Shown piece by piece: positions 1 through 7,617 of a stretch of 64,000 nucleotides of DNA (the first letter of the stretch is position 1; the number at the start of each line of letters is the position of its first letter). The DNA is taken from positions 26,966 to 90,965 of the forward strand of contig JAGCUI010000050.1 in assembly GCA_017962965.1 (NCBI GenBank). Reading direction: 5' to 3'. A program made the position numbers and the translations under genes. Origin of the DNA: Treponema sp. Its GTDB lineage: Bacteria > Spirochaetota > Spirochaetia > Treponematales > Treponemataceae. A model generated the notes under the pieces. It was not told the origin of the DNA. It ran no database searches and was given only the letters and a program-made list of their open reading frames with translations.

Positions 1-508
1 CGGCAGGAGTAACTTTTTTTACAGTGTACATTCCAAGTAAATCAAATGGAACAAGGATTTTATGAGTAAAAGGACCTTCCGGAACAGAACCGATTGAGTC
101 GCCTCTTAAAAGCTTGTCGCCTGGTTTTACAGAAGGAGTCCAGTCCCATTTTTTATCCTTTGGAAGTGGATCTACATAAATACCTCGCTCGAGGAAGAAG
201 CCTGCTTTTTCTGCAACAAGAGGAAGAGGGTTTTGCAAACCATCAAAGGTCTGTCCAAGAAGACCAGGGCCTAATTCAGCACAAAGAAGATCGCCGATTA
301 AATCAACTGTATCTCCTGCTTTAATACCCTGAGTCATTTCAAATATCTGCATCTGGGCTTTATTACCGCGAATACGGATAATTTCACCTCGAAGTTTTTT
401 ACCGTCAACATTTACGTAGCCTACTTCATTCATAGAAACACTACCTTCGAATTCGATGGTAATCATGTTTCCGTTAATGCCGACTACTTTTGCTTTTGTA
501 TCCGTCAT
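1..508 (-). CDS. atpA: V-type ATP synthase subunit A, N-terminal part (cut by left edge)
   Basis: The reverse strand from the ATG at 508 is open to the window edge and encodes about 169 residues. These match the N-terminal beta-barrel and the non-homologous region typical of V/A-type ATPase catalytic subunit A: an early GNMITIEFEGSVSMNEVGYV stretch, RGEIIRIRGNKAQMQIFE, and a GPGLLGQTFDGLQNPL motif followed by the long insert (ERGIYVDPLPKDKKWDW). The catalytic Walker A lies beyond the window. In the cytoplasmic V1 sector subunit A hydrolyses or makes ATP and couples this to ion movement. It is the third gene of an operon; its ATG overlaps the stop of the preceding gene as ATGA, which suggests translational coupling. 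The family call is firm; ion specificity cannot be judged. Confidence 0.95.
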   Translation of the reverse strand, partial: MTDTKAKVVGINGNMITIEFEGSVSMNEVGYVNVDGKKLRGEIIRIRGNKAQMQIFEMTQGIKAGDTVDLIGDLLCAELGPGLLGQTFDGLQNPLPLVAEKAGFFLERGIYVDPLPKDKKWDWTPSVKPGDKLLRGDSIGSVPEGPFTHKILVPFDLLGMYTVKKVTPA

Positions 509-1056
509 TTTGTCTCCATATCATTAATTAAAATATCATCGTAAATCTTATGATAAGATATCTGACCATTTTCGACTTCAAACTTTCTCATGCGCTCAAT
601 AAGCATAAGTCTTAAGCCATAGGCATACACTGCATCAATTGAAAAACCGTCTAAGGGTCTTAAATCATCCAGCAGACGCAACCTGTAATCAAAAAGAAAC
701 TGTTCTGCACTTAAAGGGCTGTCCATACCAACGGCAGTTCTTGCTGCAGCGATGATATCGGCAGTACATCCTTCAGGGAGTGTATATGCTTCCTTCTTCA
801 TTTTTTGGGCACGAATCTGTGCAAGAGCAAAACGCAAGTTTCTTTCTTTTTCATACCAAGTATCCAGAAAAGCTGAACCGGTTTTTGAAAGAATTCTGTC
901 CGGTACTAAGGAAAGTTTTTCCAGAACGGCTTTTTCTTTTTCAGTTACAAAACGAGAGCATACTTCTAAGAACTGAGGGCCAGTCATTGGAAGTGCCGAC
1001 TTTGAATCTGAAACGGATATATTTGGTAATTGTGAAACCAAATAATAATAAGCCAC
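505..1056 (-). CDS. DUF2764-like protein of the V-ATPase operon
   Basis: This 183-residue soluble protein lies between atpE and atpA. It begins at a GTG whose G is shared with the TAG stop of atpE, and it ends in an ATGA overlap with atpA. It opens with a MAYYYLVSQLPNI segment and is mainly helical and charged, without signal peptide or membrane span. Its position and the N-terminal 'YYYLVSQLP' pattern fit the DUF2764 family known from bacterial V-type ATPase operons of spirochaetes and Bacteroidetes. I infer it is a stalk component that may replace subunit C or a related connector, since no canonical subunit C is visible here. The family assignment is from memory of the pattern and the gene position, and no function has been shown from sequence alone. 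Confidence 0.75.
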   Translation of the reverse strand: MAYYYLVSQLPNISVSDSKSALPMTGPQFLEVCSRFVTEKEKAVLEKLSLVPDRILSKTGSAFLDTWYEKERNLRFALAQIRAQKMKKEAYTLPEGCTADIIAAARTAVGMDSPLSAEQFLFDYRLRLLDDLRPLDGFSIDAVYAYGLRLMLIERMRKFEVENGQISYHKIYDDILINDMETK

Positions 1057-1676
1057 TATTGTGCGTCCTTAGCAGCATCTTTCATTAATCCTGCTACTTT
1101 AGGATTCAAATATGCGGCAAACATTTCTGCAAGACTTTCGCTTGAATAGTCGTAGTAAGCAGAACCGTTTTTAACACCGATTCTAAAACCAGCGCTCATA
1201 GTCTTATCAGGTTTAACTTCGAGACCCTTTGCAATTTCGTCTTTAAGTGACTGTGTAAAGGCTGAATTTAAATCTTTGAGGTCTTTTTCACTGAGCAATA
1301 CAGAAAGTTCAGAAGCGTCATTTTTCTTAGACCATTCTTTTACAACTTCCGGAACAAGAGTTTTTAAAATGTCAGTAGAAAGTGCTTTAGAAGTTTCTGC
1401 CTGAATAAGCAAATCCAGTTCCTGAACCAAAGAGTCTTTGAAAGATAAAAGCATGTTTCTTCCAGCCTGTGTAATGGCCTCTTCGCTTGATTTTTCCATT
1501 CGCTCTGTTTCAGCTTTGGCACTTTTTATAATTTCTGCGGCTTTAGACTCTGCATCAGAGATAATTTCTTCTGATTTTTTCTGGGCTTCGTCAATAATTT
1601 GAGCTGCCTGTTTTTCTGCAGTAGCAACACCGTCTTTTTTGATTCTTTCAATCAAATCCTGCAATTGTACATCCAT
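1056..1676 (-). CDS. atpE: V-type ATP synthase subunit E
   Basis: The gene encodes 206 residues. The N-terminal half (about residues 1-75) is a long Ala/Lys/Glu-rich amphipathic helix with heptad-like spacing (AAQIIDEAQKKSEEIISDAE), as in the coiled-coil peripheral stalk subunit E of V/A-ATPases. The C-terminal half is a mixed alpha/beta globular region ending in SLAEMFAAYLNPKVAGLMKDA. Subunit E pairs with a G/H subunit to hold the catalytic head against rotation. It is the first gene of the operon visible here, with a sigma-70-like promoter about 50 bases upstream and a clear GAGG ribosome site. Length and architecture are ordinary for the family. Confidence 0.9.
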   Translation of the reverse strand: MDVQLQDLIERIKKDGVATAEKQAAQIIDEAQKKSEEIISDAESKAAEIIKSAKAETERMEKSSEEAITQAGRNMLLSFKDSLVQELDLLIQAETSKALSTDILKTLVPEVVKEWSKKNDASELSVLLSEKDLKDLNSAFTQSLKDEIAKGLEVKPDKTMSAGFRIGVKNGSAYYDYSSESLAEMFAAYLNPKVAGLMKDAAKDAQ

Positions 1677-1723
1677 GACGCGCGTACCTCGTTATATATA
1701 ATTTTAAACTTTTTTAGAATTTC

Positions 1724-1752
1724 ATTTTACTCTTGAATCGGTCGAAATTCAA
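1724..1752 (-). promoter_or_regulatory. Predicted sigma-70-type promoter of the V-ATPase operon
   Basis: On the reverse strand TTGAAT (1752-1747) is followed after 17 bases by TAAAAT (1729-1724). The predicted start would leave a leader of roughly 40 bases before the atpE ATG at 1676. The -35 box overlaps a perfect 14-base palindrome (1751-1764). The rest of the 127-base gap between atpE and galM shows no gene. Confidence 0.55.
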
Positions 1753-1764
1753 CATAATTATGTT
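1751..1764. repeat. Perfect 14-base palindrome overlapping the atpE -35 region
   Basis: AACATAATTATGTT is its own reverse complement. Its first two bases coincide with the end of the predicted -35 hexamer of the V-ATPase promoter, a typical operator position. No regulator can be named; the sequence is AT-rich, so chance occurrence is possible. Confidence 0.4.
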
Positions 1765-1803
1765 TATAAAAGAGACTTTTTTTACTATATAAAGAAACAA
1801 AAA

Positions 1804-2871
1804 TTATTTTTCCGTATAGAAGCTGTAAACTGTTTTAGCCTTCATTTTCTGGCCAGGCTGCAAAATACAGGTTGGGAATTTTGGCTTATTTGGAGTATCC
1901 GGGAAGCACTGAGTTTCAAGACAGAAAGCATCGTGAGCCTTGTATTCAACTCCGTTTTTACCGATTATTTTTCCAATGTAGTTTCCGGAATAGAACTGGC
2001 AGCCTTCCATATTTGTAAATACTTCCATTACGTGACCAGAAACAGGTTCTTTAACCTTTGCAAACTGAACCATATCAGAAGCATCCAAAGGTAAGCCGCA
2101 CTGTGGGTTTTCAGGATTGTACATTTCTGTAACATAACAATGGTCGTAGCCAACTCCAGTCTGCTTGATGTCCTTTCCGATTTCCTTTGGCTTTGTAAAA
2201 TCAAAAGCAGTGCCTTTTACATCCAAAAGCTTTCCTGTTGGAATGAGCTTTGAATTAACTTCGAGGTACTTTGTAGAATTCATTTCCATAATGTGCTTAT
2301 GAACTGTTCCGTTTCCTGCGAGGTTAAAGAATGCGTGGTTTGTAATATTGATTGGTGTTGCCTTGTCTGTAACAGCTGTGTAGTAAAGAGTAAGGTTATT
2401 GTTTTTATCCAAAAGATAAGTTATTTCCAAAGTAACGTTGCCAGGAAAACCCTGTTCTCCGTCCGGTGAAACACGTGTAAATTTAACTCCGGCTGCATTC
2501 TTTTTTGAAACAGGCTTTGCATCCCATACAATTTTATCGTAGCCGTTAAAGCCGCCGTGAAGTGTGTTTGGTCCGTCATTTTTATCAAGGATGTAATCTT
2601 TTCCGTCAAGAGAAAATTTTGCACCACCGATTCTGTTTGCAAAACGACCAACAATTACACCAAAGAAGGATCTTGTGTTTACGAATTTATCTGCAGTAGA
2701 ATAACCCAAAAGCACGTCTGTTTTAGTGCCGTCATCGTTGTTTAAAACAATGCTAGTAATGGTTGCACCATAGTCGGTACAAGAAAAAGACATGTTATCG
2801 TTTTTTACTGTAAAAAGATTTAATTTTGTTCCGTCACCTAAGACGCCGAATTTTTGTTTGATTACTTTCAT
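1804..2871 (-). CDS. galM: Aldose 1-epimerase (mutarotase)
   Basis: The product has 355 residues, the usual length of GalM. It interconverts alpha and beta anomers of aldoses such as galactose or glucose in the cytoplasm. Family signatures are visible: the N-terminal GATITSIVLNND and LLGYSTADKF region, GVIVGRFANRIGGAKFSLDG, the substrate-binding and catalytic-acid histidines in NTLHGG and NITNHAFFNLAG, and the catalytic base glutamate in AFCLETQCFPDTPN close to the C-terminus. No signal peptide is present. A strong ribosome site (AGAGGAAG) precedes the ATG. It follows the last flagellar-operon gene by 21 bases in the same direction; a TATAAT at 2897-2892 with TTGAAA 15 bases further upstream could give it a promoter of its own. 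Its metabolism is unrelated to flagella. Confidence 0.95.
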   Translation of the reverse strand: MKVIKQKFGVLGDGTKLNLFTVKNDNMSFSCTDYGATITSIVLNNDDGTKTDVLLGYSTADKFVNTRSFFGVIVGRFANRIGGAKFSLDGKDYILDKNDGPNTLHGGFNGYDKIVWDAKPVSKKNAAGVKFTRVSPDGEQGFPGNVTLEITYLLDKNNNLTLYYTAVTDKATPINITNHAFFNLAGNGTVHKHIMEMNSTKYLEVNSKLIPTGKLLDVKGTAFDFTKPKEIGKDIKQTGVGYDHCYVTEMYNPENPQCGLPLDASDMVQFAKVKEPVSGHVMEVFTNMEGCQFYSGNYIGKIIGKNGVEYKAHDAFCLETQCFPDTPNKPKFPTCILQPGQKMKAKTVYSFYTEK

Positions 2872-2892
2872 ATAACTTCCTCTAAAAAAAAA

Positions 2893-3645
2893 TTATAACA
2901 TTGCGATTATCATTTCAACTTCGGTAACAGAGCAGGAAACCTGGGAAGCAATCTGTTCGCTGTCCATTCCCTGTTCGTATAAATCCTGAACCCTTTTCTT
3001 AAGAGAATCATTTTTTTCCTTAATAGGGGTAGAAGATTCAATAACCGGAAGCTCAACCGAATCCTGATAAACGTCTGTAATAATAAGAGGAACTTCTTTG
3101 TAAGCTGCTCCATCGCTTGTTACATTCATTTCAGGCTTTATAATGCTTTCATGTTTTTCATCAAAAAGACTTCCCTGCTCCGATTTAACCGGTTCAAAGG
3201 TAGCGTCGGGATTAATCAGCTCTGACTGTGCATTCTGTTTGGAAGCCTTTCTTGCGTTTTCAAGATAAGCATTTATATTGTTATTATAATTTTTTTTCGT
3301 TGGTTGTATTTTATTAAAGTCTCCAAAAATTGTAGAATTCTTATTTGAAAGCTTGTTGATTCTGTCTGCTTCTGCAATCATGTCGCGGAGTCTTGAAGAA
3401 GCTTCATTAAACATTTCGAGTTTTTTATCTTCTTCGTCCAATAGCTTTTGAATTCTTTTTGAAGCTTCACCGGAAAGATAAACATCGCGGTCCGTTGCCG
3501 AATCAATATCCGAAATAAATTTATTCATCTGCTCGCGTGTTTTTTCGATGATTGAGTCTGTAGAAAATATTTTTTTAAAGCGGATTAAAAAGATAATCCA
3601 TAATATAAGATTTACGGCACATACACTAATTACAAATACACTCAT
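2893..3645 (-). CDS. SwrB-like membrane-anchored protein at the end of the flagellar operon
   Basis: This 250-residue protein has one N-terminal membrane span (about residues 1-20), then a charged, partly coiled-coil middle (residues 25-95), a low-complexity segment, and a short C-terminal helix-turn-helix-like motif (DLYEQGMDSEQIASQVSCSVTEVEMIIAML in two parts). The same plan, one N-terminal helix plus a C-terminal DUF6115-type mini-HTH ending in a VELIL-like tail, is known from Bacillus SwrB, which also lies downstream of the sigma-28 gene and promotes flagellar export activation. I infer a SwrB-like role; homology needs a profile search. I place the start at the ATG at 3645, because GAGG lies five bases before it; an upstream GTG at 3651 overlaps the previous stop but has no spaced ribosome site. 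Confidence 0.6.
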   Translation of the reverse strand: MSVFVISVCAVNLILWIIFLIRFKKIFSTDSIIEKTREQMNKFISDIDSATDRDVYLSGEASKRIQKLLDEEDKKLEMFNEASSRLRDMIAEADRINKLSNKNSTIFGDFNKIQPTKKNYNNNINAYLENARKASKQNAQSELINPDATFEPVKSEQGSLFDEKHESIIKPEMNVTSDGAAYKEVPLIITDVYQDSVELPVIESSTPIKEKNDSLKKRVQDLYEQGMDSEQIASQVSCSVTEVEMIIAML

Positions 3646-3647
3646 AC

Positions 3648-3992
3648 TCACCTCGTAATATCAATTATTGTTCCCACATAAGATTGGGCGAGCGCCTGGG
3701 AAGGTTTATTATTATCATCCGGATTTTTACTGTATGTAGTCCCTTGATTTTTTCTTTTGTTATTCTGGAAAGAGCCATTCTCCCCGTTTTTTCCATCGGC
3801 ATTTACAGTATCAGATTCGCTTTTGTCGTTGTTCATTGTCTGAACTCTGGCAGAAGCTTCCAGATGTTCCTGAACCTGATTTACCTGCTGAACTGATTGA
3901 GCCAGTTGTGCTGCCTGTTCCTGCCCTGAGCTTTTGGCAACATTATTGAGATTGGAATACATTGTCTGAAGATCAATTGGAGCTATAGCCAC
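3648..3992 (-). CDS. Small hydrophilic protein of the flagellar operon, unknown
   Basis: I do not recognise this 114-residue protein. It begins at a GTG with AGAGG six bases upstream, inside the end of the DUF342 gene (20-base overlap). The N-terminal 50 residues are predicted helical and Gln-rich (QEQAAQLAQSVQQVNQVQEH); the middle is Asn/Asp/Gly/Lys-rich and probably disordered; the last 18 residues (SQALAQSYVGTIIDITR) look ordered again. There is no signal peptide or membrane span. The tight overlaps on both sides indicate co-translation with the DUF342 protein and the SwrB-like protein. Its position next to sigma-28 suggests a flagellar assembly or regulatory role, which is inference from context only. 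Confidence 0.7.
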   Translation of the reverse strand: MAIAPIDLQTMYSNLNNVAKSSGQEQAAQLAQSVQQVNQVQEHLEASARVQTMNNDKSESDTVNADGKNGENGSFQNNKRKNQGTTYSKNPDDNNKPSQALAQSYVGTIIDITR

Positions 3993-5940
3993 TTGGTACC
4001 TCTTCTTCTAAGGCAGGTGGCTCATAAGGACCACGTTTGCTAAAACTCTTTTCGAAATAGAATGTTGTATTTTTAACATCCATTTTAACTTCATCCAAAA
4101 CATCTCGTACATAAATCTTTACGCCGGCAAAAACAGTATCTTCAACCTTAACTTTACCAACAGCCTTTAATTCACGTAAGCGTTCCTGAATCTGTTCAAT
4201 TTCCTGTGTTGCTTCTTCCATTTCCATTGCAAGAACATCTTTTCTTTGCTTAAGAGTAGTTAACTTATCTTCCTTATCCTGAGGTAATTTTTTACGAAGC
4301 TTCTTCTGCTGCTCAAGTGTCTGAATATCAAGTTCGACTGATTCTGCTTCTTTTGAATTGTCCTGCTGTTTTTTCTGCAAATCAAGAAGGCGTTTTTTAG
4401 CACGTGGATCAATTCCAACTTCGAGAATAGTTTCGGTACCTCCACCAGGAGAACCAACCTTTCGGGCACAAATCTCTTCTGTTGCAAGCAAGTGACCACC
4501 AATAATCTGTGCCTTTTTACCGCGAAGAACAATGTTTTTCATTGCGGTTACATTTGAGTTTACTATACTGTCTGTTACGATTACGTTTTCTTCAACTTCT
4601 ACTGTGGCATCATTAATAAACTTAGCCCACAGTGATTTTCCGGCCTTGATAAATCCTTCGCCCTTTCCAAAAATACCGGACTGAACAACAATGTTTCCCG
4701 AAGCAATAAGACGGCTCTTGTCTACAATTCCATGAACTTCGATGTTTGTTGCTTCTACGTTATAACCTTCTTCTACAGAGCCCTTAATTACAACTGTACC
4801 AACGAACTTAATATCACCGGTCTTAACGTCAACTGCATCAAGGTACTTAACTGGTTCTACGCAGATTTTACCGCCGATGAGCATAACTTCACCGTCGATT
4901 TCGGCTTTAACTGTAACACCGTCTCTGTCGAAGCGTACGTTTGTGCCAAGCTGAATCTGAATATCCTTTCCGTTCTTTGCTTCCAGATAACGTCCAAAAA
5001 TTGTCTTTCCGCCCTTTCCTCTTTCTGCTGCAATCTTTTTTGCAAGAGGCTGACCTGCAATAACGTTCTGAATCTGGTTCCATTCCTTGTAGTTAATCTG
5101 TCCTGATTCAGAAACTTTACCTCTAAGCTTTTGTGCGTCTGTTTCAAAGTTATACTGAAGGTATGCGTCTTTTCCGTCCACTGGCTTAATTGCTTCTGCA
5201 ACCTCGAACGGCATGTTATAAACAGGATGGTCAACAAATTCATCAACCTTGTCCATTAAGATACACTGGTCTATTACACCCTGTGCAGAAAGGGCACGTA
5301 AGATTGAATCGCGGGAAACTTCGGCACCACTCATAGAAGGAGCTGAAACAAGGATAGAAGCCTTCATTTCATCCTTAGTTACATCAACAGTAACAAGGGC
5401 ATCTCCGGCAGAAACGTGCTTGAATTTACCAACGATATTGTACTGTCCGTCTGTTCCGTTTTTAACAAATTTGCGTACAAGTGATTCATCAAATTCCAAA
5501 GTATCAGGACGCTTGATTTCTGCAACGACGTCTTTAACATCAACAGGAGTACCGTTTCCAACAGGAAGAATAACTTTGAGACATACATCCTGACCAAAAT
5601 GACGAACAAAGAACAATCCGTCCTGATTTCTGTTCTGAACACCTTCTTCCAGATCGTCGTCGAAAGAAAGTCCGTCGGAAGCAAGCTTTTTAACAACTTT
5701 AATTGTAGAAGGATCCTGATAAATCTTGAGCTTCCAGTGTTTTTTACCAAGCCCTAAAATTCCATCGCTTCCTTTTTCGATAATTTCGTACTGTAAGTTG
5801 GAAACCTTTGTATCAAGCTGGACAGATGCGTCTGCTAAAGCCTCGTCGATAGTATCAGCATATACTTCAACTGAGTGAAGCTGTGAATCCAATTCGAGGC
5901 GTTTTTTCATTTCTTCGCGGACAAGTTCCAGCGTTACCAT
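3973..5940 (-). CDS. FapA/DUF342-family flagellar-operon protein
   Basis: The product has 655 residues. The N-terminal 75 residues resemble a Jag-N-type domain (VYADTIDEALADASVQLDT, then GILGLGKKHWKLKIYQD). The centre (about residues 255-510) carries the DUF342 beta-helix, with successive short strands such as GDIKFVGTVVIKGSVEEG, NIEVHGIVDKSRLIASG and NIVVQSGIFGKGEGFIKAG. Residues 515-600 form a coiled coil rich in Glu, Gln and Lys. DUF342 proteins are called FapA and are often linked to flagellar or polar assembly; a homologous gene follows fliA in other treponemes. No signal peptide is visible, so it is likely cytoplasmic and perhaps self-assembling. It begins seven bases after the fliA stop. 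The molecular role is not known from the sequence. Confidence 0.85.
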   Translation of the reverse strand: MVTLELVREEMKKRLELDSQLHSVEVYADTIDEALADASVQLDTKVSNLQYEIIEKGSDGILGLGKKHWKLKIYQDPSTIKVVKKLASDGLSFDDDLEEGVQNRNQDGLFFVRHFGQDVCLKVILPVGNGTPVDVKDVVAEIKRPDTLEFDESLVRKFVKNGTDGQYNIVGKFKHVSAGDALVTVDVTKDEMKASILVSAPSMSGAEVSRDSILRALSAQGVIDQCILMDKVDEFVDHPVYNMPFEVAEAIKPVDGKDAYLQYNFETDAQKLRGKVSESGQINYKEWNQIQNVIAGQPLAKKIAAERGKGGKTIFGRYLEAKNGKDIQIQLGTNVRFDRDGVTVKAEIDGEVMLIGGKICVEPVKYLDAVDVKTGDIKFVGTVVIKGSVEEGYNVEATNIEVHGIVDKSRLIASGNIVVQSGIFGKGEGFIKAGKSLWAKFINDATVEVEENVIVTDSIVNSNVTAMKNIVLRGKKAQIIGGHLLATEEICARKVGSPGGGTETILEVGIDPRAKKRLLDLQKKQQDNSKEAESVELDIQTLEQQKKLRKKLPQDKEDKLTTLKQRKDVLAMEMEEATQEIEQIQERLRELKAVGKVKVEDTVFAGVKIYVRDVLDEVKMDVKNTTFYFEKSFSKRGPYEPPALEEEVPSGYSSN

Positions 5941-5946
5941 ATTTTA

Positions 5947-6729
5947 TTATATGATTCCTTTTCTGAGATTTGTAAGTTTTGCCCTTAATCTGAGGTTTGC
6001 TTTTGTATGAAGCTGAGAAATACGTGATTCACTTACTTCAAGAACTTCACCAATTTCTTTAAATGTTAAATCTTCGTGATAGTAAAGAACGATTACCATC
6101 TTTTCTTTTTCCGGTAATTCGTTTATAGCTTCTGCAATTACTTTTTTGATTTCATCTCTTTCTGTAATTACATCTGGATTTAAACTTGAAGGTGCTTCGA
6201 TGCTGTTTCCGATAGACATATTGTCGTTATCGTCGCCTGCATACCACACATCGTTTAAGCTCAGGATACTTGTTCCCGAAACCTTCATAACAGTTTTATG
6301 ATATTCATCTTCTGTCATGTTTAAAGAATCTGCAATTTCTGCATCCGAAGCTGTTCTTCCAAGACGTGATTCAAGAGAAGAGATTGCATCTTCGATTTCC
6401 CTTGATTTTTGTCTTACAGAACGAGGTACCCAGTCAATCTGTCTTAATTCATCAAAGATGGCTCCGCGGATTCTTGTTACGGCGTATGTCTTAAATTTAA
6501 CGTTTTTTGAAGTATCGTATTTATTGATTGCATCAAGTAAACCAAACTGCCCAAAGCCAACTAAATCATCAAACTCCACGCTATTAGGCATTCCCACAGC
6601 AACCTTACCTGCGACATACTTAACGAGAGGCATATATTGTCTAATAAACTTATCTCTTATTGCGGAAGACTTTGTCTTTTTGAATTCTTCCCAGAGATCA
6701 TCTTCTTCTTGTAAATCATTTATAGGCAT
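5947..6729 (-). CDS. fliA: RNA polymerase sigma factor for flagellar genes (sigma-28, FliA/WhiG)
   Basis: The 260-residue protein has the FliA/WhiG layout. Region 2 lies at about residues 25-100, with VEFDDLVGFGQFGLLDAINKY for core binding and RIRGAIFDELRQIDWVPRSV for -10 recognition. Region 3 is at residues 105-160 (SRLGRTASDAEIADSLNM). Region 4 is near the C-terminus, with LPEKEKMVIVLYYHEDLTFK and the helix-turn-helix EIGEVLEVSESRISQLHTKA. It directs RNA polymerase to late flagellar promoters such as those of flagellins. The ATG is preceded by AGGTG. No FlgM anti-sigma gene is seen in the window. It sits between an unknown membrane protein gene and the DUF342 gene. Confidence 0.95.
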   Translation of the reverse strand: MPINDLQEEDDLWEEFKKTKSSAIRDKFIRQYMPLVKYVAGKVAVGMPNSVEFDDLVGFGQFGLLDAINKYDTSKNVKFKTYAVTRIRGAIFDELRQIDWVPRSVRQKSREIEDAISSLESRLGRTASDAEIADSLNMTEDEYHKTVMKVSGTSILSLNDVWYAGDDNDNMSIGNSIEAPSSLNPDVITERDEIKKVIAEAINELPEKEKMVIVLYYHEDLTFKEIGEVLEVSESRISQLHTKANLRLRAKLTNLRKGII

Positions 6730-6744
6730 ACGCTTTCACCTTTT

Positions 6745-7536
6745 TTATGTTTCTGCTGATAATACCGAGCTGATTGCTTTTGCAATCAATTCTGTATTCT
6801 GCATGTTTTCACCATCAACTTTTTGTTTACTATTTCCATATGAAGGCTCTGAAATACCAGAACCGTCATATCCAAATCCATCGTTTGTGTTTGTTTCGGT
6901 CTTTTCCATTACATATTCATCCATGTCCGGAAGAACATCAAGGTCGCCGCCACCAGAAGATGCAGGCTGAACCTTTGGAGCACTTTCATCTACTGTCTGA
7001 ATTTCTTCAATCTCTTCGAGCTCTTCTTCATCATTATTAGATTTAACTTCCGAAGGTTTAACAGATTCTGTGCCCGAAAAGTTTTTATATGTTTCAAGAT
7101 TTCTAACCGGAATAAAGCCCTGATTGTCGGGAGTAACTGAATCGTTTAACTTTGATTCCTTTTTTGCAGAAGCATCCAGATCTGAGTCATTAAGCATCTG
7201 ATGATTTTGTCCTACTGAATATCTGTTTACGCTTTCTGTTCTGTCTAATTCCTGATCTTCGATTGTGATATCAACATTGTTTCCGACTGTATTTGAATGA
7301 GAAGGTGCAGCTGCTACAGTAGTTGTTGCGGCCTGAGACAAAGACTGGGAATTATCTACGGCGAGTAAGGTTTTAAATGCAAATGAAACTCCAAAGCCTA
7401 AAAGCGCAAAGCCTGCGGCCCATCCGAGTGCCATGAATAAAACCCTGAAAAATCCTGAATTAGAAAAAATACCGAAAATGAGAGATAAAACAAAGCCAGT
7501 AACTGCAAAAGAAACAATTGTCTTAGTAGTGTGCAA
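6745..7536 (-). CDS. Membrane protein of the flagellar operon, unknown
   Basis: I do not recognise a family. The 263-residue protein has two hydrophobic spans near its N-terminus (about residues 7-26 and 30-55, including FFRVLFMALGWAAGFALLGF), followed by about 200 polar, acidic and probably disordered residues (for example a DEEELEEIEE run) and a short ordered C-terminus, NTELIAKAISSVLSAE. The start is a TTG with an excellent GGGAGG ribosome site six bases upstream; no ATG fits as well. It lies between flhG and fliA, where treponemal flagellar operons carry an uncharacterised gene. An inner-membrane anchor with a long cytoplasmic acidic tail is the simplest reading. Confidence 0.75.
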   Translation of the reverse strand: MHTTKTIVSFAVTGFVLSLIFGIFSNSGFFRVLFMALGWAAGFALLGFGVSFAFKTLLAVDNSQSLSQAATTTVAAAPSHSNTVGNNVDITIEDQELDRTESVNRYSVGQNHQMLNDSDLDASAKKESKLNDSVTPDNQGFIPVRNLETYKNFSGTESVKPSEVKSNNDEEELEEIEEIQTVDESAPKVQPASSGGGDLDVLPDMDEYVMEKTETNTNDGFGYDGSGISEPSYGNSKQKVDGENMQNTELIAKAISSVLSAET

Positions 7537-7563
7537 TTTTTACCTCCCAATAAAAATTCGTTA

Positions 7564-7586
7564 ATACATTATACATCATAATGTAT
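7564..7586 (-). repeat. AT-rich hairpin between flhG and the downstream membrane protein gene
   Basis: ATACATTAT (7564-7572) and ATAATGTAT (7578-7586) are perfect inverted arms around a five-base loop. They lie in the only sizeable gap (81 bases) in the 3' half of the flagellar operon. On the reverse strand the hairpin is followed by TTAACGAATTTTTATT rather than a clean U-tract, so it may be an attenuator or RNA-processing site rather than a full terminator. Confidence 0.4.
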
Positions 7587-7617
7587 AAAAATCATAGTAA
7601 AATTTTCTATATAAGGT

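Noticed and set aside
4732..5106. Plus-strand open frame of 124 codons inside the DUF342 gene
   Set aside because: Antisense shadow with Cys/Phe/Asn-rich composition; the opposite strand has a clear gene with a ribosome site and domain structure.
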